Source: Urechis unicinctus
Lineage: Eukaryota > Annelida > Polychaeta > Xenopneusta > Urechidae
Length of the DNA: 64,000 nt
NCBI GenBank assembly: GCA_034190875.2
Contig: CM067348.1
Span: forward strand, 24,106,975 to 24,170,974
Direction of reading: 5' to 3'
Shown one piece after another: positions 36,430 to 49,395 of the stretch (positions are counted from its first letter, which is position 1; each line of letters begins with the position of its first letter). The notes beneath the pieces were generated by a model. The model saw nothing but the letters and a program-made list of their open reading frames with translations, was not told the origin of the DNA and did not search any database. Made by a program: the position numbers and the translations under genes.

Positions 36430-36476
36430 ATATAGAATATATATATCTTATGTATATCTCTATATATCTATATATA

Positions 36477-36508
<32 letters not shown>

Positions 36509-36549
36509 CGACGTATTCCACTTTCATAATTACCAATCATAACGCCTAA
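36353..36549. repeat. (TA)n tract ending in an inverted 45-bp end
   Basis: TA repeats end in ACGACGTATTCCACTTTCAT followed by AATTACCAATCATAACGCCTAA, the reverse complement of the lead at 31,746-31,790. Confidence 0.85.
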
Positions 36550-36559
36550 TATAAACTCA

Positions 36560-36645
36560 CTTCAGCAATAAAATAGGTACACGAGGCTGATCACAAAAGA
36601 GAGGACGCATGTGTAGAAGAGGACTGCTCCACAGTAGATAATGTA
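36560..36645 (-). pseudogene. Relic of NRF last exon, unit 2
   Basis: The minus strand reads GAVLFYTCVLSFVISLVYL, alignable with the last exon at 5990-5877 (GAILFYTCVLSFVFSLIFE). The acceptor AG before ATTATCTAC has become AC, and the end of the exon has diverged. The GTACACA minisatellite adjoins it, as in the parent gene. Confidence 0.75.
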
Positions 36646-36800
36646 CACACAGTACACAATAATGTACACACAGTACATTGTAATCTACACACGGTACACA
36701 ATAATCAACACACAGTTCACGGTAACTAACACAGTACAATATAATGCACACAAAAAACACGGTTATGCACATTCAGTACACTGTAATGTACTCAAAACCT
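36646..36800 (+). repeat. GTACACA minisatellite, unit 2
   Basis: Units such as TAATGTACACACAGTACACA continue from the last-exon relic, matching the array at 5,991-6,440 in a shorter form. Confidence 0.8.
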
Positions 36801-37321
36801 CTTTAAGCCTGGTCCTTTGTTTAGCTCGTGCGCACTTGACAAGTTGTTTTCAAAGATTAGTTTTTTTCTCTTTTAGTATATTTCCTGGGATTTACTGTAT
36901 CACAAGATGTGAAAAGGTCGGATATATACATCCGGTTACAAGCGCACCTGAATTTAAACATTAGTCAAAGTCTCACTGAACCACCAGCGTCAAGATCGCG
37001 CTATTCAATAATCAATGAGATGCAAAAGTAAACGGTCTTATTTGCACATCTGCGACTGCAGCGCATTTTCCATTGCATATTATGAATATTAATGAAGGGA
37101 TACCGCCTTAGGATGTTGGCACAAGATCACGGTTTTCAAATTATGGTCGATATTTCCCCTGGCTCATCAGGCAGTAAAGATGCAAGGATGACATCGACTA
37201 ACTTCTGAGTTGCTCTAGGCCAACAATATATCCTGGGTTATACGGAATGGTATACCATATTGTTGAATGCCAGAATTCGTTTGGAAAGTTTGAAGATACG
37301 GGATAAAAACCTGACACGGAG

Positions 37322-37379
37322 TATATAAGTAGGCAAGTCACAAACAGCGAGTTTTTGTCAGACCTCAAACAGAGGATCG
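37322..37379 (+). promoter_or_regulatory. TATA promoter and first-exon copy, unit 2
   Basis: TATATAAG at 37,322-37,329 and donor GGATCG|GTAAGC at 37,379 are preserved, yet most coding exons that should follow are deleted. Confidence 0.5.
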
Positions 37380-37554
37380 GTAAGCAATCAATCATGTAGT
37401 TTTCTTTGTGGCCTTATGTTTTCTTACTTATCAACTCGATTCTTGTGTTCAGCCCGCAACGCCATCCTCCCGATTACATTAAGTTACCTTCATCCAATCT
37501 AGTCCGACCTAATCTAGCCTCTAGGATTAATATCGATCTTGGGCAGTCACCACG

Positions 37555-37910
37555 GAATAATCGTAGTGCCATCATTGTGTCTGATGAGTGTGATCATGTT
37601 TTGAATATTGACGAATATAATCAAACTTTAAAATAATCACGTTTTGTTCTTCACACTATTTTCTGTAATAGTCGTCATACAAATACACATAGCAACCCTG
37701 AATTTGCTGGATACAGACCCCTCACAAAAACGTCAATACAAGGAAAAATACCAATGAAGAAGTCTACAGAGGATTACCTGGAAGTAAACTTCACGAGGAA
37801 TATGACTTCTATCATTTCATCAATCCAACAGCTGTTCTACCAGAAGGTAGCGGTTTTGGTGTGGAGGAAGAAAGACAAGGGACCGATGAAGAATGAAATA
37901 TATCTCTAGA
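37555..37910 (+). pseudogene. Sulfotransferase unit 2: only the last exon remains
   Basis: Sequence jumps from the first intron (matching 44,357) straight to the end of exon 5 (matching 49,020), so coding exons 1-5 are gone. The final exon (about 37,690-37,905) is recognisable but carries several one-base gains or losses (for example GAATTTGCTGG for GATTTGCTGG), which break the frame. Confidence 0.85.
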
Positions 37911-38195
37911 GTCTTTTGGTACGGTTATGCCATCTTTTGGCACGGTTATGTCATCTTTTGGCACGGTTATGCCATCCATCCTTTTGGCACGGTTATGCCA
38001 TCTTTTGTTACGGTTATGCCATCTTTGGTACGGTTATGCCATCTTTGGAACGGTTATGCCATCTTTTGGTACGGTTATGTCATCTTTTGTCCCGTACGGT
38101 TATGCCAATCTTTGTGCCACGGTTATGCCCATCTTTTGGTACGGTTATGTTCATCTTTGGTACGGTTATGTCATCTTTTGGCACGGTTATGGACT
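37911..38195 (+). repeat. 21-bp VNTR, unit 2, irregular
   Basis: The ACGGTTATGCCATCTTTTGG units have many one- to four-base insertions and losses, unlike the clean array in unit 1. Confidence 0.9.
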
Positions 38196-39450
38196 GGATG
38201 TTTGCCTATTTCTTCGTTAAGTTAAATGGGTTGTCTTTGAATTCATGAATCATTTTTTATATGGTAACCATCCGAATTCAAAATCGCTTGATGATGTATT
38301 GTTTTGGTGGTGACATACTCTGCCGTAAGTGCCCCCTACGACCAATCTTAAGTACATACAGCTGTAATGTTGACCATATCAAAGAACTTATAGGTAAGCT
38401 AAGAATGTTGAACTCCAATTTGACTTTGTTTGTGAGAGATTTTGGTCCGCGTCTCTAGCACACCTATACTAACAGAAAATCAACAAAAGCATTAAACTGT
38501 TGTTAATGAACAACTGGAATTATTTTATTGGTCAAGGCGATCACACCACCTCCAAATTGATATGGTGGTGTTAGAGGCATAGTAAGCATTATGGCACATA
38601 CTTAACGCAGGTAAACAAGAGGCGGTTTACGTATTTTGTAGGAAGTTAAACCCTACAAGCTCTTGACCATATCTCCAAAGTTTATCTTGAAAGGCTCTTC
38701 TATTCTGTATTAGAGTGTTATGCAAACTCCTGTGCTTTATCATATAGATTCGGAAAATATCAGAGGAAACAATTACCACTCAGGAGGATAATGCCTCGTT
38801 ATTGCTATGCTCCAATATAATTAATTATTAATTACGATTTTGCAATACTGATAGTCCCTGAAGACATAGAGCTTTGAAGTGGGAAAATCCTTTAGAAATA
38901 CGCTCTGTATAGTTGTCGTAAAATTAATGCTTAATGCGGCGTCAAAGAGAGTGTGATACCTCTGGTACAATCACCTGCTGTTACAAATCGTGATGATTGA
39001 TGAGTTGAGTGGATAGCATATTATCATCATTAAATGCGTCTATGTCAGCACGATCATTCACCACCTAGAGTAAAAAGTATGTCCTCATGAGTGACATGCA
39101 ATTTAGGTTTGTTTGCAATTCTATTTAAAAAATCATCCAGATGGGGGCATTTCAAATGCCAGAAGCAGATGAAGCAATATTAGGGGAAGGGCGTATAAGA
39201 ATAAATAACCATTAATATTCTTTGATACCTAATGAATAAAAATGCCCAATGAATTTAGAAAAATCTTTTCTATTTAAATCCATTGCAGCAAATGTGAAAT
39301 TGCGATATTCTATGATATACAATATAATAGAGTTCCCGATGACACTGACAAGCTTTTTATGTTGATATCCATGGGAACAAAATGTTGAAATGCAATATAT
39401 GATAAAATATTGAAGAAAGTCAGACCAAAGTCGCTTTATTCAGGTCAAGT
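38196..39450. other. Sulfotransferase 3' flank, unit 2, no gene seen
   Basis: It matches 30,519-31,745 with scattered one-base indels. Confidence 0.5.
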
Positions 39451-39484
39451 TAGGCGTTATGATTAGGAATTATGAAAGGGGAAG

Positions 39485-39678
39485 ACGGCCAGGAGTAGAT
39501 AGATAGATAGATAGAGAGAGAGATAGAGAGAGAGGAGAGAGATAGAAGAGAGATATATAATATAGAGATATATATATCTATATAGAGAATATCTATAGAT
39601 ATATAGGATATATATATATCTATATAGAGATAGATCTATCTCTATATACAGTATATATATATCTCTATATATATCTCA

Positions 39679-39710
<32 letters not shown>

Positions 39711-39716
39711 GATATA
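39485..39716. repeat. Degenerate GATA/GAGA/TA tract, unit 2
   Basis: Here units 1 and 3 have near-pure TA. Unit 2 reads as mixed AGATAGATAG, AGAGAG and TATA segments. Confidence 0.9.
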
Positions 39717-40129
39717 TATATAGATATGCATATGCATATATACTAATTCATATATGCAACCGTGGTGTGGTCAATTTGGACGCAAAACAAAACATTGTGG
39801 TAAATCCGCATGCAAATTCAGTAAACGCAGAAAAGGAGTCACATCGTTCAATGAATCTACATCCTACACGTAAAGTGCCGAATATCAAATCAGACGGGAT
39901 CGTCGATTTCCGTAACAAGGCGTCTGGCAAGCTGGTTCCCGACAGCATCGTGTCTCCTTCACCAGCAGCTTTCACACCATTAGCCATATCCCCGGTTTTG
40001 TCTGGCTGTTTTGCTATGTGTTTTCGAGACCGCCTGACGCCTGGGTGCAGCGGGAGTATGCGCACAACATATAGCGTCAAAGGCGTAGTAACGCCCTTCC
40101 GAGAAAGCGTGTTTTCAAAACATACTTGG

Positions 40130-40817
40130 TATGGATGCTTCAGCAGTTACAAAACAGCAGACATTAACGCATTATTTAAGGCGCCCGGCACCTGCAAATG
40201 ATACTGATTCACTAATAAAGGAATGCTTATATTCAAAGGAAACAATACATCACAAAGTCAAAGAAGTCACTTTCTATCAAAGATCAGTTTATTCATAACT
40301 TAGTAAACAACCTAGAGAAAAGGTTCCCCCCTGCAGCCACTAATTTACTTATTGCTTTTGGAGTATTGGGCATGAGACCCATCACTTTCTTGTCAAAACA
40401 CTGAACTGGATTCATGGGGCCAATGACAACATTGATTACTCTCCTGGAGCAGTATGGTGAACAGAAAACCAGTAATAACATAACCAGGGAGACTATTGTA
40501 GATTCACAGGCTACAAGAAATTAATAGAAGGAACTCAAAACACTGGTTAGAAGTCAGGGTTACCCCAGAGACAAGATCAGGGAACTGTGGGGTTGTTCCA
40601 AAATCTATGCAAATTAGCAGCTCTTGCATTGACAGCCCCCTGTCACACTGCAGAATGTGAGAGGGGGTTTAGTGTGCAAAACCACATTAAGTCCACCTTC
40701 AGACACAGATTCGGAGAACAAAGACTGGAGGACCTGATAACTGTGTCTATTGAGGAGCCTGACATTCATGATGAAAAGAACACTGAAAAAAAAATCTATT
40801 TAATAGTGTCTGACTGA
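40130..40817 (+). pseudogene. hAT-family transposase remnant, unit 2
   Basis: It is the same two-part remnant as in unit 1, with additional frameshifts in the first part (for example at 40,220-40,250 and 40,395-40,440). The dimerisation part at 40,587-40,800 stays open (LTAPCHTAECERGFS). Confidence 0.72.
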
Positions 40818-40825
40818 ACCCACTC

Positions 40826-43143
40826 AAGTATTAAAAGCTTTCAATAAACCATAGGTATAAATAATATAATCATATATATGACATATCACCTGTTTGGGAT
40901 GGGGATATTGAGTGGTCCCATGTGCAATGCGTCACGAATACGAAGGAGGCTGATGGGTAGCACATATTGATCCAGGCATACGGTGTCGAATTTCGTTAAT
41001 GTTCTAATACAAGTGCTCGCTGAGTCCAACTCAACCTACTGTTCCAAAAGTCCCTGAAAATCTAGACTTCTGTCGTCGTTGGCATTAACTGTCCTCACCA
41101 ACACCATCGTGCATTACCGACCCTTTCTTGGAAGTCGTCATAGTTGATGCTTTCTGGCAAGTATTCAGGCTTCGTTATTAATTACTGCGCATGTCCGGGA
41201 TCGCTTGCCGTGATACACAATACCGTACAGTCTGTCTACCCATCATCAGCTGTGAAGGAATGAAATCTGTGGAAGTCGTTGGATTCGCATTATAGATCAT
41301 AAGACCTAACATAGGATCTTCCTGTCGAAGAATTGACTTTGCTGTCTGTACCACTCTCTCAGCTTAACTGTTCGCCTGCGGGTAATGGGGACTTGTAGTC
41401 AAATGACTAAATCCATAGATGAGAACTGAGATGCAAATGCTATTGGCTTAAGTTCGTTACTTCCAGTTTCCAGTTGCATCAGGGTTGCTCCCAATCAAAC
41501 TATTAGCATCTGCAGACACTACAGTCGGTAGGTTTGGGTCGTAATATGCAAGCACACGCGCTGCAGTAATGAGGGACTTCGCCTCCCGAAAGGCCCTGTC
41601 TTGACTCGGTCCCCATGTCCAGACCATATTGGAGCAAAGCAAGTCCTTGATGGGTTTCAACACTGCGGCTATATTTTCTGCAAACCGTCCTAGGTAGTTT
41701 ATCATACCCAGACATCTTTTCAGCTCTGTGACATTTGTCGGCACTTCCAATTTACTTATGGCCTTAATCTAATTCGTAGATGACCTTATGCCGTTGCAAT
41801 CAATGTGATGTCCCAGAAACGATTGTGGCACACCACTCTGTCGGTTCCTGAACGGGAGCAATTACACCATGACTCTCCATCCGTCGCAGTTCCTCTTTAA
41901 CCTTCGACATTAGAGGTATAGGTATCCTACGCGCTGTGTTAATGCTGTATGGCTCTGCATCAGCTTTCAGTCTAATGTTGAGCGGTTGACACTTCATGAG
42001 ACCTACATCACCATACACTGAAAATCCATTTTTGTTTCGTTCAACTGGAGATGTACGAATCCCATGGCTGTAGATGCGTTTCGGCTCAACAAGTTACTAC
42101 TAGTTGCTCCCTTGACAACGTATATTTTCATGCAATACAACTTGACTTTATGTTTGATCTTGGCGTTGAACACACCTTGACAAGACAATGGACTTCCAAC
42201 ACTACTTAGACCAACGCCAAAAGGTCTTAAGCATTGTATGATTTAGCTGTTATAACCGTCACATCAGTTCTAGTGTCACTCTTGAAATTGACAAGATGTT
42301 CACAAAGTCTTAGTTTTACCTCCCATGGCTGACCCTTACTATCATGGTCACATGAGACAGAACCAAGGAAATATGATGACTCTGAATTTGTATCGGGGAC
42401 AACCACTTCGCGTATCCCATGACCGTGAGACTGACCTGATTTGCAACATGCTGCATAATGTCCTACTTTCTGGCATTTGTGACATTTAACTTTCTTTGCT
42501 GGACATTGTCCCTGTGGGTGACTGCGACCACATCTGCCACATGCCCCTTGAGATTCAAATGACATGGTTTGGCCCACGCTTGCTGTTGGATCTTGGCTCT
42601 TGGCTCCTCGAACGACTGATCAACGACTTCTTGTGTTAACTTCAAAGACATCAAGCTTGTTTGCATGTTGTTCAGTTAGTTGGGCTTTTGCTTGCTAAGA
42701 TTGTCTGGCAAGCTGAATAGCTGTATCCAAAGGTGAGCTCAGGGGGCTGTCACAGAAGCTGCAAATGATATCTGTCTTGCAAACCAACCACTAATCTGTC
42801 TGTAATATGCTCGTCCTTAAGAGCGGCAAAATCACAGGTGCTAGATAGATCACATTATGTTCGTATGAAACTTTCTAGAACACATTGACATTTCGTTTGG
42901 GAATAAAATGTTCCTCAAATTGTCCCATCCCCACATCCAGTTGATTCTTGTCTCCCTCCGCGGTGAACATGAAGGAGCTAAATATGGTCTCTGCCTGTGG
43001 TTCGAGGGCGTATATTAAGGTGCTAACCTGAACTTCACCGTCCTCACTTGACACCTAGCCATAACGCTCGAAGCGTGCGCGCCATTCTTTCCATTCACCC
43101 GGATGACTAAGTTGAACGTTTCAGGAGGTTAAAACTTCGACAT
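40826..43143 (-). mobile_element. Internally deleted Gypsy-type fragment, copy 3, with gag
   Basis: It runs from the gag start at 43,143 (MSKF) to the integrase remnant near 41,200. It shares the protease change DTG to DTR, the RT palm deletion and the integrase gap with copies 1 and 2. The zinc knuckles read CGRCGRSHPQGQC and CHKCQKVGHYAAC. Confidence 0.82.
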
Positions 43144-43145
43144 CG

Positions 43146-43290
<145 letters not shown>

Positions 43291-43329
43291 TACCATAATT
43301 ACCAATCATAAACGCCTAATATAAACTCA

Positions 43330-43415
43330 CTTCAGCAATAAATAGGTACACGAGGCTGATCACAAAAGAGAGGACGCATGTGTAGAAGAGGACTGCTCCA
43401 TAGTAGATAATATAT
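43330..43415 (-). pseudogene. Relic of NRF last exon, unit 3
   Basis: The minus strand reads GAVLFYTCVLSFVISLVYLF. It is near-identical to the unit 2 relic and clearly related to the exon at 5990-5877. A short irregular GTACACA array (43,416-43,600) follows. Confidence 0.75.
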
Positions 43416-44123
43416 ATACACAGTACACAATAATGTACACACAGCCTACATTGTAATCTACACAGCGGGTACACAATAAAAAGAAGGACACAGTTCACGG
43501 TAAATGTAACACAGTACAATAATATAATGCACACACATTGTAATCTACACACGGTTATGCAACACACAGTTCAGTAACACTGTAATGTACACAAAACATC
43601 TTTAAGCCTAGTCCTTTGTTTTAGCTCGTGCGCACTTGACAAGTTGTTTTCAAAGATTAGTTTTTTTCTCTTTTAGTAAATTTTCCTGGGATTTACTGTA
43701 TCACAAGATGTGTGAAAGGTCGGATATATACATCCGGTTACAAGCGCACCTGAATTTAAACATTAGTCAAAGTCTCACTGAACCACCAGCGTCAAGATCG
43801 CGCTATTCAATAATCAATGAGATGCAAAAGTAAACGGTCTTATTTGCACATCTGCGACTGCAGCGCATTTTCCATTGCATATTATGAATATTAATGAAGG
43901 GATACCGCCTTAGGATGTTGGCACAAGATCACGGTTTTCAAATTATGGTCGATATTTCCCCTGGCTCATCAGGCAGTAAAGATGCAAGGATGACATCGAC
44001 TAACTTCTGAGTTGCTCTAGGCCAACAATATATCCTGGGTTATACGGAATGGTATACCATATTGTTGAATGCCAGAATTCGTTTGGAAAGTTTGAAGATA
44101 CGGGATAAAAACCTGACACGGAG

Positions 44124-44181
44124 TATATAAGTAGGCAAGTCACAAACAGCGAGTTTTTGTCAGACCTCAAACAGAGGATCG
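44124..44181 (+). promoter_or_regulatory. TATA promoter and first-exon copy, unit 3
   Basis: TATATAAG lies at 44,124-44,131. The donor reads GGATCG|GTAATGC, one base longer than GTAAGC in the other units, which weakens the +5 match to the consensus. Confidence 0.55.
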
Positions 44182-47100
44182 GTAATGCAATCAATCATGT
44201 AGTTTTCTTTGTGGCCTTATGTTTTCTTACTTATCAACTCGATTCTTGTGTTCAGCCCGCAACGCCATCCTCCCGATTACATTAAGTTACCTTCATCCAA
44301 TCTAGTCCGACCTAATCTAGCCTCTAGGATTAATATCGATCTTGGGCAGTCACCACGGTGCGATATGTAATACTAAACTTGATCACTGCCTTTAAAAGTT
44401 GCGCCTTGTGTCGTAAGATGCAAAAGCTTTTTAAAGCCAAGACAAGCATTTTTTCCGATTTAACACCTTTCAGATTATAACTAGAACATTCGTGCAGAAG
44501 CTTGGTCAATATTTATGGATAGAACTGGCGGGTTCGCTTCAATCGTCCTCAGTATCCCCATTACAAAAGGGTCGTAACGGCGTAAGCCTTAATAACGCGA
44601 GTGCTTTGCAGGGTCAGCCAACATTCAGGTGCAGTGTCATAGGAATCTGGTGAGAAGTGACGGGAGAGGATGAGAAAATACTCCCCGGGCCCTGGCTCAG
44701 AGATTTGTTGGTCAAGATGGGACACGAATAACTAAACGACGCTCGAGTGTCAGATCTTTACGCCTATGGCTCAAGCGACGATTGTGCCGAGTCAATCATG
44801 ATTGAACGGAGAGGATTGATGTAGACGATATGCACAACATTGCTTTGCCGGTTGAGTTCTACGGTGATTCATTCTATTCGTTTTAAGGACCATGCAGCTT
44901 GGGTATATGGAATTTGCTGGCGTTAATAAGATCATGTAAGTTGTAGTTGTCAGTGATCGAGCTGCTAATTAGCAATTATGTGATATCTCGGGTTCATGTC
45001 CGCAGATGGTGGATGCTCGGCAACAGTTTCCATTATTGTTTCACGTTCTATAGAGGACAAATATCAAATACTCCCATCCCGTAGCCAATATTGACATCAA
45101 TAGTGATATATTATGCTCGTGCATGACAATTAGACTGATTATATTACGCTCGTGCATGACAATTAGACTGATTATATTATACTCGTGCATGACCCCAGTT
45201 TCTGAATACGACTGAAATTCGCGCATAACAAAACATTACATATGTCTATATTTTCTTAATCGCCCAGAGCGAATACATGTGGGATATTTTCGCGTCTGTC
45301 TTATTGGCATTTCGTTTAAGGAGTTGGAGGGTCTGTGGATTTTCGTTATCTTCCTGTCCGGAAGGTAATTTGCCAATTCATTACGTTTTCAATCTCTGCC
45401 CTAGCTTTTGTATCAGCCGTGTGAACGTACGAGTTTGTTTGACAGACAGAAGGCAACAGATGAGCAAATGCCACCTTTGAAGCCGTATCCACAAGGTAAC
45501 AACACCCGACGACGTAACTAAACTTGTGAAGCTTTGCAATAGAAGTATTTCCCGATAATGTACCACTTGGAAGCCCGAGGGGCGATAAAATGTGACGCCG
45601 CATTGCCGACAACGGTTGCCCAAGGCTAAGATGAATCAAGCGAAAGCCAGATTTGATATCCCTTGAGTTCATACATCCCTACCATTACAATCTTTTACCA
45701 TCAGCAGCGAATGACTCATCGCACCCCTCACTCCAATTGCCCCTACCCCCACTCGCTGTGAGCAACATCGTCAAGATGATCTGGAAATTGTACAATCGGT
45801 GCGTCTTTGAAGTAATTTTCACTTCTTAATGCCGTATATTTTCCTCCGTCGGATTCGACAATTTCGAGTCTCATTCGGTTTATTGATGTCTCGACTCACA
45901 CCTGTTTTAGCTTTAATCATTATGAATAAACGCCCACATTTCATGTCAGAGGCTTATTGCTCTCCGTGGACGCTTAAGCGCTGAAATTCAGTTTCATTAT
46001 CTATAACAGGGAGAATCTCGTTCTCTACACAGCTTGCTTAGTTTGGCAGGATATATATTTGCTTTCACCACGTGTATTACACCAACACCGCCCCACTCCG
46101 CACACACTTTTCACTTTGTTTTTCAGTGGGGTTTTTTTTTTATTATGACAGCTTGGTGCACTTTCTGAAGCCAAGCCATAATTCCTCCTTCATTTGATCA
46201 TAATTAGTAATCTGATGAAAGATTAGTTTTGTGTTTAATTTGCATATGAAAAAGATCTGATTTTGTTAAGATGTCGTGACCCCCATCTTCTTGAGAACGG
46301 GCTTTACCCATCAAGGCCGTTTAAGAATGGGAAATTCATTCTGATTTTGAATTAGTTACAGAGGAATCACTGGTCAGGGGTATTCATAGAGGTATTACAT
46401 GGGGTTCGTGCAATTGATATTGAAAATATTCCAGGCTGCCCCAAGAAATTTACAACCAATCAAATTATTTGTTATAATGGAATTCTGGATGCAAATTTCC
46501 GGTTAAAATATAGGCCAATAGTCTGTGGTAGAATATATTGTAATGACGATCTCGGTAATGAATAACATATGATTAGATCAGTTTTCAAATGAAATATGCA
46601 CGACATCGCTTGTTTGACGTTCGTCAGTACGTCAGTCACTAATGTCATTATGAAACGTCATTAATGTAATTATGAAACATGTGCCTTCCTTGCAATATTG
46701 CTGGACAACCTGGTGTTCGTTGTTGTCAGAATCATTATCATAACCACTTCTGCCTACTCCGATCCCATAACTTAGGTTTGACCGACTGACCTCTGTACTG
46801 ACCCTGTGGCTTCATGCGTTGACCCTCAGATCACCATGTCCCCTTCTCTTACTCCCTGTCATTGCACCTTCCGGACAATTACTGGGCGGAACGCCGCTTA
46901 CTCAATTATGATGTAGGTAGTCGCGTGTTACTAGCCGTGTGAATGCGTACCTGGCCTCGCTCAAACATCAATCAAACGAGACAAGTCGTCGGTCTTACCT
47001 GTGTTAGAAGTGCCGTTTTGGATATTTTGTTCCTGTGGAGTGCAGGCAGCTTATGTGTGTTAGATGATGGAGTGCATGTTAAGGGCACCTCTACCTAGAT

Positions 47101-47202
47101 TTGTCTGTTGTTATAAATCTTGTAATAACCATCTTTTCGCCCACTGTCAATCGTTCTTATTATTGATTAAACTTTACATGTTTATCCATTGTTCTGTTTC
47201 AG
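44182..47202 (+). other. Presumed first intron of sulfotransferase copy 3
   Basis: It parallels 25,177-28,097. It has one extra 33-bp unit of TGCTCGTGCATGACAATTAG at about 45,115-45,190 compared with unit 1. No gene is recognised. Confidence 0.45.
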
Positions 47203-47269
47203 TTTTAGACTCATCCCTTCTGTTTTCTTCCAAAGTACCTCTCTATTTGCACGACTTTCTGAATTGACG

Positions 47270-49334
47270 ATGCATCCGAAATTGAGTATGAATACACATG
47301 TAGAGATGAACAAGTACTATTGGAGAGTTATGGCTGCGGCAATGGTCACATTAGTGTTTGTATTTCGAACAATGAACCATTTTAGGTCGCTGCACGAAAC
47401 ATGCGCCACAAGCCCAGCATTTCATATGGTGCGCTTGCTTGAAGTACACAGACATAATGTAAGCATCAATGCTCGGACTAACAGAACAAGTGATACAAAG
47501 CCTCCATCAACTTCCTATATACCTGTCTGCCAAAACGTCACAGGTAAGTGCTTCCCTCAGCAAAACAAGTTTGACATTTTCTGTAGTCGTTTTGTTGTTG
47601 ATTACAGCAATATTTTACCGTTCAGAAGATGGAGAGCCATCGAGACTTTTATACAACCGGGTTCCAAAATGCGGCAGTTCCAGCGTGCATGCGCTGATTA
47701 GAGCTATGCAAAGGAACAATAACTTTAAATACAAGGCAGAATATTATTCATATGGCTGGCATGTCAGCAATATTAAGGAGGTGAGACTACCTATTGGACG
47801 TATCTAGTATGCTCGATTGCCCTACACTTGTTGAACTAAGCATGAATTATTGTGTATGTATGTGATTATGTATACTTTTATAGACGTATGCATTCTCTTG
47901 ATCATACGACTGAACGTATTTCATCATATGCTGACTAAAATGAATCCGGTCTCCCAAAAAAACTGTTACGATCGTCATCTTTAAAAACAATATCAGGCAT
48001 AATACTTTGGCAGTAGCACGTTATATATATTTAATGTGCATCAGTAAAATAAATTAATGGAACTCAACTTACAATAGTTCAGCAGTTTAATGTCATAGAG
48101 ATCTTTGTACATGCACACGTACAAATATAAGTGTATGGATGTGTGGATTTCTTCATTAGCACCCGGAAAATGATATGTATTTGCATGTTTGCAGTTGGCG
48201 TTCGTTAGGCAGTTTTGTGGCATCAGATCACCGATGGTTTTTAACAGACATATTCATTATGTTGACTTCACAAAGTTTGGATTACCGTCACCTTGGTATA
48301 TTAACGTCATTAGAGACCCAATAGAGCATTTGAGATCATATTATTACTATATTATCACAAATAAATCACGCAAACTCCACCCCAAACTGCCTTACAACCT
48401 AGAAAATGCTGTCGAAATTCAAATACTGGAGGCCAATAACACGAATATAAATCAGGTTAGTCAACGTACACCCGCTGTGTGAGAAGCCTGTAAGTGAGTG
48501 CATATGTACAAGTAAAATAGATATTTTTCTGTTATCAGACATTTGATGAATGTATATTGAGAAAGATGCCGTTATGTAATCGAGTGACTGACCTGTTCAC
48601 CATCATCCCATTTTTCTGCGGACAACATGAAATGTGCTGGTATGTGTATCATAACAAATCTTTGCGTATATGAAACAACGAAATGTCTGCCTTATTTCGG
48701 AAATGTTTAATATGAAGGTAAGCTTATATCGAGGCTACAGTGCATTAAAATAACACAAGACTGGTGTATATAGATCACACCGGAAGAGTGAATCGTTTTA
48801 ACAAAAATCTTTTGGTATATTTATGTATTACAGGGCGCCCTCTCCTTCATCGCTGGCAAAAGCCAAGAAAAATGTGGAGAGCAGTTACAAACTTGTTGGC
48901 CTGACGGAAGACCTGGATACATTTGTTGAAGGACTCGAGAAACTGCTGCCATATTTCTTCAAAGGAGCGTCTGCATGGTTCAATATAAATCGTATGTATA
49001 CAATGTTCAACGCATGGAAATAATCGTAGTGCCATCATTGTGTCTGATGAGTGTGATCATGTTTTGAATATTGACGAATATAATCAAACTTTAAAATAAT
49101 CACCTTCACAGTATTTTCTGTAATAGTCGTCATACAAATACACATAGCAACACTGATTTGCTGGATACAGACCCTCACAAAAACGTCAATACAAGGAAAA
49201 TACCAATGAAGAAGTCTACAGAGGATTACCTGAGAAGTAAACTTCACGAGGAATATGACTTCTATCATTTCATCCAACAGCTGTTCTACCAGAAGGTAGC
49301 GGTGTGGAGGAAGCAAGGGACCGATGAAGAATGA
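47270..49334 (+). CDS. Uronyl 2-sulfotransferase-like (Golgi, type II membrane), copy 3
   Basis: Exons lie exactly 19,105 bp from those of copy 1: 47270-47543, 47626-47780, 48195-48455, 48539-48639, 48834-48995 and 49127-49334, again 386 residues. All splice sites and the PAPS-binding motifs (PKCGSSS and INVIRDPIEHLRSYYYY) are unchanged. I count six amino-acid differences from copy 1: G to R and K to E in the stem after the signal anchor, D to H next to FFCGQ, H to R at the exon 5 end, P to T near the start of exon 6, and K to Q near the C terminus. I see only about two silent changes. It could be a true recent paralog or the second allele placed in tandem by the assembly. Confidence 0.9.
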
Positions 49335-49349
49335 AATATATCTCTAGAG

Positions 49350-49395
49350 TCTTTTGGCACGGTTATGCCATCTTTTGGTACGGTTATGGATTGGA
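49350..49395 (+). repeat. 21-bp VNTR, unit 3, contracted
   Basis: Only about two units of ACGGTTATGCCATCTTTTGG remain after the stop codon, against about thirteen in unit 1. Confidence 0.9.
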
